Shown piece after piece: positions 59,761-64,000 of a DNA stretch of 64,000 nt (position 1 is the stretch's first letter; every line of letters begins with the position of its first letter). The stretch is from Actinoallomurus spadix (GTDB lineage: Bacteria; Actinomycetota; Actinomycetes; Streptosporangiales; Streptosporangiaceae), in NCBI RefSeq assembly GCF_024055725.1, contig NZ_JAMXMX010000005.1, forward strand, positions 124,001 through 188,000, written 5' to 3'. The notes under the pieces are model-generated. The model had not been told where the DNA came from, made no database searches, and was given only the letters and a program-made list of their open reading frames with translations. The translations under genes were made by a program, and so were the position numbers.

Positions 59761-62261
59761 GTCTCCCCCTCGCCGGTTCGTGCCGTACGGTCGGCCGGCA
59801 GCGAGAACACCATCGTCAGGCCGCCGCCCGGCGTGTCCTCGGCGCGCAGCTCGCCGCCGACGGCCTCGGCGAAGCCGCGCGCCACCGCGAGGCCCAGGCC
59901 GACCCCGCTGCCGCGCGGCCGGTCGCCGAGGCGCTGGAACGGCTCGAACATACGCGGCTTGGCGGAGTCGGGGACGCCCGGCCCGCGGTCGGCGACCCGC
60001 ACTTCGAGCATGTCGTCATGTTCGCCCGCGGTCACGCGGACGGGCTCCGGGCCGCCGTGCCGTACGGCGTTCTCCACGACGTTGGCCAGGGACCGCTCCA
60101 GGAGCCCCGGGTCTGCGACGACCGGCGGCAGGTCCTCCGGCACCTCGACCTTGACCTGGTCGGCGGGGACGTTCGCCAGCGCCGGCTGGATCACCTCGTC
60201 GAGGGTGACCGGCCGGGTGAGCGGGTTGACGACGCCGGTCTGCAACCGGCTCATGTCGAGGAGGTTGGCGACCAGGCGGTCCAGGCGGTCGGCCGACTCC
60301 TCGATGGTGGCGAGGAACTCGGCCTCGTCCTCGGGGTCCCAGCGCACGTCGGGCGAGCGGAGGCTGCCGACGCTGGCCTTGATCGAGGCCAGCGGCGTGC
60401 GCAGGTCGTGGGACACGGCGGCGAGGAGTGCGGTGCGGATCCGGTTGCCCTCGGCGAGCCGCCGGGCCTCCCTGGCCTCCTCCGCCAGGCGCCGCCGGTC
60501 GAGGGCGGCCGCCGCCTGGTAGGCGAAGGCGGCGAGGATGCGGCGATCGGCGGCCGGCAGGACCCGGCCGTCCAGCGCGAGGATAAGGGTGTCGCTGACC
60601 TGGACGGCGACGTCGGCGTCGGACGGCCGGGCGCACGGTTCACGGCCGGCGAAGGCCGCGCACGCCCAGCCGTCACCGGTGCGTTCGAGGAGGCCCACCG
60701 ACGACAGCCCGAACGTCTCCCGGACGCGTTCGAGCAGCTGGGGAAGGGCGTCCTCGCCGCGGAGCACGCTGGTGGCGAGCATGCTCAGCGTCGTCGCCTC
60801 CGAACGCGCCCGCACGGCCTGGGCGCTGCGCCGGGCCGCGAGGTCCACGACGGTGGAGACCGCCACGGCCACGGCGACGAACACCAGGAGGGCCAGGGCG
60901 TTCTCCAGGCGGGCCACGGTGAGGGTGTGCACGGGGGGCGTGAAGAACCAGTTGAGCAGGAGGAAGCCGGCGACGGCGGCCACGATCGCCGGCCACAGCC
61001 CGCCGACCAGGGCCACACCGACGGCGGCGCTGAGGAAGAACAGCACTTCGGTGGGGAGCCCGAAGTGCCCGCCGGACGACAGCAGGCCGGTGAGCGCCGG
61101 GGGGCCGAGCAGCGCGAGCAGCCACCCGGCCGCCCGCCGGCGGCGGCCGAGCGACGTCGCCGGCACGGCCGCCCATCCCCGGCCCTTACCGGCGTAGTCG
61201 TGGGGGACGATGTGCACGTCCACCTCGCCGGACGCCCGGGCGACGGTCGCGCCGACACCGGGCCCGAAGACGTACTGCCAGCCGCTGCGGCGGCTCGACC
61301 CGAGCACGATCTGCGTGGCGTTCGCGGCCCGGGCGAAGTCGATCAGCGCCTTCGGCACATCGCCACCGGTGACCTGGTGGTAGGAGCCGCCCAGGCCCTC
61401 GACGAGCGCGCGCTGGCGGGCGAGGGCGGCGGGCGATCCGCCGGCGAGACCCTCGGCCCGTGCGACGTGCACGGCGATCAGGTCGGCGCGGCCGGCGCGG
61501 GCCGCGACGCGGGCGGCGCGGCGGATCAGCGCGTCGCCCTCCGGACCGCCGGTCAGCGCCACGACGATCCGCTCCCGCGCCTCCCACGTCTCGGTGATGC
61601 CCTTCTCGTCCCGGTAGCGGGCGAGCGCGTCATCGACCCGGTCGGCGAGCCAGAGCAGGGCGAGTTCGCGCAGCGCGGTGAGGTTCCCAACGCGGAAGTA
61701 GCCGGCCATCGCCGCGTCGACCCGCTCGGCCGCGTACACGTTGCCGTGGGCGAGGCGGCGCCGCAGCGACTCCGGCGCCATGTCGACGAGTTGAATCTGG
61801 TCGGCCCGCCGGACGACCTCGTCGGGCACGGTCTCGCGGGGCCGTACGCCCGTGATGCGCTCGACGACGTCGGTCAGCGACTCCAGGTGCTGGACGTCGA
61901 CGGTGGACACCACGTCGACGCCCGCGTCGAGGAGCTCCTCGACGTCCCGCCGGCGCGTGTCGTTGCGGGATCCGGGGAGGTTGGCGTGCGCGAGCTCGTC
62001 GACCAGGACGACGTCGGGGCGGCGCGCGAGGACGGCGTCGACGTCCATCTCGCATTCCGTGCCGGCGCCCCTGCGGACGGGCACGGTCTCCAGTCCCTCG
62101 AGCAGCGCCGCCGTGCGGGGCCGGCCGTACGTCTCGGCGTACCCTACGACGACGTCCGCGCCGCGCTCCAGCCGCCGGTGCGCCTCGTCGAGCATGGCGT
62201 AGGTCTTGCCCACTCCGGGCGCGGCACCGAGGTAGATCTTGAGCCTGCCCCGCGTCGCCAT
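59757..62261 (-). CDS. kdpD: KdpD sensor histidine kinase
   Basis: This 834-residue potassium sensor has an N-terminal KdpD domain with Walker A GAAPGVGKTYAMLDEAHRRL (residues 12-20), VLVDELAHANLPGSRNDTRRRDVEELLDAGVDVVSTVDVQHLESL, and a USP domain (about 220-360, DLIAVHVARAEGL, GSSRRSGWQYVFGPG). Four helices form the DUF4118 sensor (about 377-470). A GAF-like part precedes the HisKA box LLAAVSHDLRTPLASIKASVGSL (His near 615), then HATPase blocks NVVENAVRH, DRGPGVPDS and GSGVGLGLAVARGF. ATG 62261 has GGGGG nine bases upstream; an in-frame start 19 codons earlier is not used. It is coupled to kdpE. Confidence 0.93.
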   Translation of the reverse strand: MATRGRLKIYLGAAPGVGKTYAMLDEAHRRLERGADVVVGYAETYGRPRTAALLEGLETVPVRRGAGTECEMDVDAVLARRPDVVLVDELAHANLPGSRNDTRRRDVEELLDAGVDVVSTVDVQHLESLTDVVERITGVRPRETVPDEVVRRADQIQLVDMAPESLRRRLAHGNVYAAERVDAAMAGYFRVGNLTALRELALLWLADRVDDALARYRDEKGITETWEARERIVVALTGGPEGDALIRRAARVAARAGRADLIAVHVARAEGLAGGSPAALARQRALVEGLGGSYHQVTGGDVPKALIDFARAANATQIVLGSSRRSGWQYVFGPGVGATVARASGEVDVHIVPHDYAGKGRGWAAVPATSLGRRRRAAGWLLALLGPPALTGLLSSGGHFGLPTEVLFFLSAAVGVALVGGLWPAIVAAVAGFLLLNWFFTPPVHTLTVARLENALALLVFVAVAVAVSTVVDLAARRSAQAVRARSEATTLSMLATSVLRGEDALPQLLERVRETFGLSSVGLLERTGDGWACAAFAGREPCARPSDADVAVQVSDTLILALDGRVLPAADRRILAAFAYQAAAALDRRRLAEEAREARRLAEGNRIRTALLAAVSHDLRTPLASIKASVGSLRSPDVRWDPEDEAEFLATIEESADRLDRLVANLLDMSRLQTGVVNPLTRPVTLDEVIQPALANVPADQVKVEVPEDLPPVVADPGLLERSLANVVENAVRHGGPEPVRVTAGEHDDMLEVRVADRGPGVPDSAKPRMFEPFQRLGDRPRGSGVGLGLAVARGFAEAVGGELRAEDTPGGGLTMVFSLPADRTARTGEGET

Positions 62262-62346
62262 ACCGATCGACCCCCTTCCTGCATTGTGTCCCGTATGCCG
62301 GGGCATGAGACGCGGCACTCGGGTTCCGCTCCGCTTCCGTCCGCGC

Positions 62347-64000
62347 TCAGCCGCGCGCCCGCGTGGCCGGCACCCGGACCGTCCCGGGGGCCGCCTCCAC
62401 CCGGTCGTGCGCGTGCCGGGGCCTGAGCCGGAAGCGCAGCCGGCAGACGACGACGTCGGTGTCGCGGCGCAGCGCGTGGGCCAGCACAGCGCCGCGCTGG
62501 TTCTGCAGGACCCGCTGCCACATGTGCGCCGGCTCGACCTCGGGGATCAGGACGAACACGTGCGGTTCGCCGACTCCGCTGACATAGTCGACGATCGGCT
62601 CGACGAGACGCCGGTGCGGGTCGTTCAACAGGACGAGGTCGGCGTCCGGCGCCCAGCGATGCCACGCCTCGACGAAGCGCATCGTGTCCCCGGGTTCGTC
62701 GGGATGGGCGACGTGCACGGCGACGACACGCTCGCCGAGGGAGAACGCCGCCGACAGCGCCTCGTACGTCAGCCGGTCGACGCCCTCCACCGGGACGATG
62801 ACCACCGCGCGACGGCGGCGGGGCCGGGCGGGCGTCCGCTGCAGTTCCAGGCGCTCCCCGATCCGGCCGTACGCGCGGTGGACACGCGACATGAGCAGCA
62901 CGATGAGCGGCAGGGCGGCGACGATCAGCCAGCCGCCCTCGGCGAACTTCGTCGCGGCCACGACGAGCGCCGCGATCCCGGTGAGCAGGGCACCGAGCCC
63001 GTTGAGGGCGGCGCGCGGCCGCCAGCCGCGGGGCCGGTCGAGCCACCAGTGCCGGACCATCCCCGCCTGGGACAGCGTGAACCCGACGAACACCCCGATC
63101 GCGAAGAGCGGTACCAGCGTGTTCATCGCGCCGGCGGTCCCGGCCAGCAGGAGCCCGGCCGTCCCCGCGAGGAAGAGGATGCCGTACCGGTGGACCTGCC
63201 GCTCGGCGCGCAGGGCGAACAGGTGCGGCAGGTTGTTGTCCCTGGCCAGGAGGCGCGCCAGGACCGGCATGCCGCCGAAGGAGGTGTTGGCGGCCAGGGC
63301 CAGCAGCAGGACGGTCGCGAACTGCACGACGTAGTACCCGACGCCGTGGCCGAACGACCCGGCGGTGACCTGCGACAGGATCGTGACGCCGTGGACGGGG
63401 CGGATGTGGAACCGGCCGATCAGGACGGCGACGCCGATCAGCATGAGGCCGAGGGTCGCGCCGAGGGCCATCTCCGCACGCTGGGCCCGCCCCACCCGCG
63501 GCCTGCGGAAGGCCGGCACCGCGTTGGCGATCGCCTCGACGCCCGTCAGCGCGGCGCAGCCGTTCGCGAACGCGCGCAGCAGGAGGAACGCCCCCACGGT
63601 CCTCAGCGTGCCGTCCTGCGGGCCGGCGGGCGCGACCGCGGCGGGGTGGTCACGGAACAGGCCGACGATGATCACGGCGGCGATCGACAGGACGAACACC
63701 GCGGTGGGCGCGATCAGGAGCCGGGCGCTGTGCGCGATCCCGCGCAGGTTGACCGCCGTGATCGCGCCCAGGACGGCGAGGCAGAGCCCGGGCGTGTACG
63801 GGTGCAGCGCCGGGAAGGCCGAGGTCAGCGCCGCCACCCCGGCCGCGGTCGACACGGCGACGTTGAGGACGTAGTCGACGATCAGGGACGCGCCCGCGAC
63901 GAGGGACGTTCGCCGGCCGAGGTACGCCTTCGACACGCCGTACGCCCCGCCGCCCTGGGGGAAGGCTGCGATGACCTGGCGGTAGGAGACCGTGAGCACG
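62347..64000 (-). CDS. APC permease, KimA/YdaO-like, copy 3 (N-terminus beyond window)
   Basis: About 551 codons are visible; the first helix and start lie past base 64000. It is the third paralogue of the KimA-like family: VSYRQVIAAFPQGGGAYGVSKAYLGRRTSLVAGASLIVDYVLNVAVS, CAALTGVEAIANAVPAFRRPRVGRAQ, LAANTSFGGMPVLARLLARDNNLPHLF, GVFVGFTLSQAGMVRHWW, then a USP-like domain (VVIVPVEGVDRLTYEALSAAFSLGERVVAVHV) and VLIPEVEPAHMWQRVLQNQRGAVLAHAL. It diverges more than copies 1 and 2 do from each other: the tail motif is QNQRGAVLAHAL in place of HNQSALRLK. The stop at 62347 is 86 bases upstream of kdpD on the same strand, so kdpDE could be read from it. Confidence 0.85.
   Translation of the reverse strand, partial: VLTVSYRQVIAAFPQGGGAYGVSKAYLGRRTSLVAGASLIVDYVLNVAVSTAAGVAALTSAFPALHPYTPGLCLAVLGAITAVNLRGIAHSARLLIAPTAVFVLSIAAVIIVGLFRDHPAAVAPAGPQDGTLRTVGAFLLLRAFANGCAALTGVEAIANAVPAFRRPRVGRAQRAEMALGATLGLMLIGVAVLIGRFHIRPVHGVTILSQVTAGSFGHGVGYYVVQFATVLLLALAANTSFGGMPVLARLLARDNNLPHLFALRAERQVHRYGILFLAGTAGLLLAGTAGAMNTLVPLFAIGVFVGFTLSQAGMVRHWWLDRPRGWRPRAALNGLGALLTGIAALVVAATKFAEGGWLIVAALPLIVLLMSRVHRAYGRIGERLELQRTPARPRRRRAVVIVPVEGVDRLTYEALSAAFSLGERVVAVHVAHPDEPGDTMRFVEAWHRWAPDADLVLLNDPHRRLVEPIVDYVSGVGEPHVFVLIPEVEPAHMWQRVLQNQRGAVLAHALRRDTDVVVCRLRFRLRPRHAHDRVEAAPGTVRVPATRARG

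Noticed and set aside
52176-64000. A c-di-AMP (ydaO) riboswitch expected by analogy with B. subtilis kimA
   Set aside because: The upstream regions of copies 1 and 2 (54216-54386 and 58881-59085) are short and show no ydaO-like consensus or fold by eye. The copy 3 leader is outside the window.

Overview
The window is high-GC DNA from an actinomycete. GTG and TTG starts are frequent, ATGA/GTGA overlaps couple neighbouring genes, and the gene content fits (coproporphyrin-type heme genes, DUF3000, DUF3159, DUF1707, F420/LLM oxidoreductase, Ser/Thr kinase, Pnkp/Hen1). The combination suggests a filamentous actinobacterium of the Streptosporangiales/Thermomonosporaceae kind, but the genus is inference. 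Most of the window is chromosomal core or conserved accessory DNA. The only mobile element seen is a TnpB-type IS at 31.15-32.49 kb.

Layout. 0-1.5 kb: end of a LigD polymerase-domain gene, msrB, and a small secreted SH3 protein. 1.7-6.3 kb: a minus-strand D-amino-acid catabolic operon (N-acyl-D-amino-acid deacylase, PLP amino-acid deaminase, RidA, and an unknown TIM-barrel-like protein). 6.4-8.2 kb: an anchored protein, a truncated alpha/beta hydrolase, and a Phd-type toxin-antitoxin pair with an 18-bp palindrome inside its promoter. 8.3-11.6 kb: hemE-hemY-hemQ. 11.9-14.5 kb: a small zinc protein, DUF3000, RNase D and a GNAT. 14.5-16.4 kb: a polysaccharide deacetylase and an iron-box-controlled iron permease. 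16.5-19.9 kb: fadA-fadB behind a perfect operator-like palindrome. 19.9-25.4 kb: an NADP-ferredoxin reductase-like protein, an amino-acid permease, dxs and idi. 25.4-30.7 kb: mug, acnA, a PadR regulator and DUF1707.

30.7-32.5 kb: the decayed 3' end of a GH59-like galactosylceramidase abutted by a tnpB element. 32.5-37 kb: a xylose/ribose-type ABC transporter with a ROK regulator. 37.3-44.2 kb: gnd, an SGNH hydrolase and the Pnkp-Hen1 RNA-repair pair. 44.2-50.9 kb: a lipoprotein, a membrane Ser/Thr kinase, an LLM oxidoreductase, an LPXTG wall protein with a cysteine-rich tandem repeat, a zinc-finger-like protein and a hotdog thioesterase. 50.9-64 kb: an RNA uridine methyltransferase, then a potassium-homeostasis block with three paralogous KimA/YdaO-like permeases, two TrkA (RCK) proteins and kdpDE. 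No kdpFABC is present in the window.

Most notable: (i) the toxin-antitoxin promoter with its operator between -35 and -10 and a probably leaderless GTG start; (ii) the tnpB element whose guide sequence would come from the adjacent decayed gene; (iii) the potassium block in which kdpDE sits among KimA-like transporters; (iv) the Cys-X-X-Cys tandem repeat of the LPHTG wall protein; (v) the D-amino-acid operon with an unassigned fourth protein; (vi) several clear dyad operators (efeU iron box, fadAB palindrome, duplicated element between acnA and padR). I do not see a completely new multi-gene defence system.
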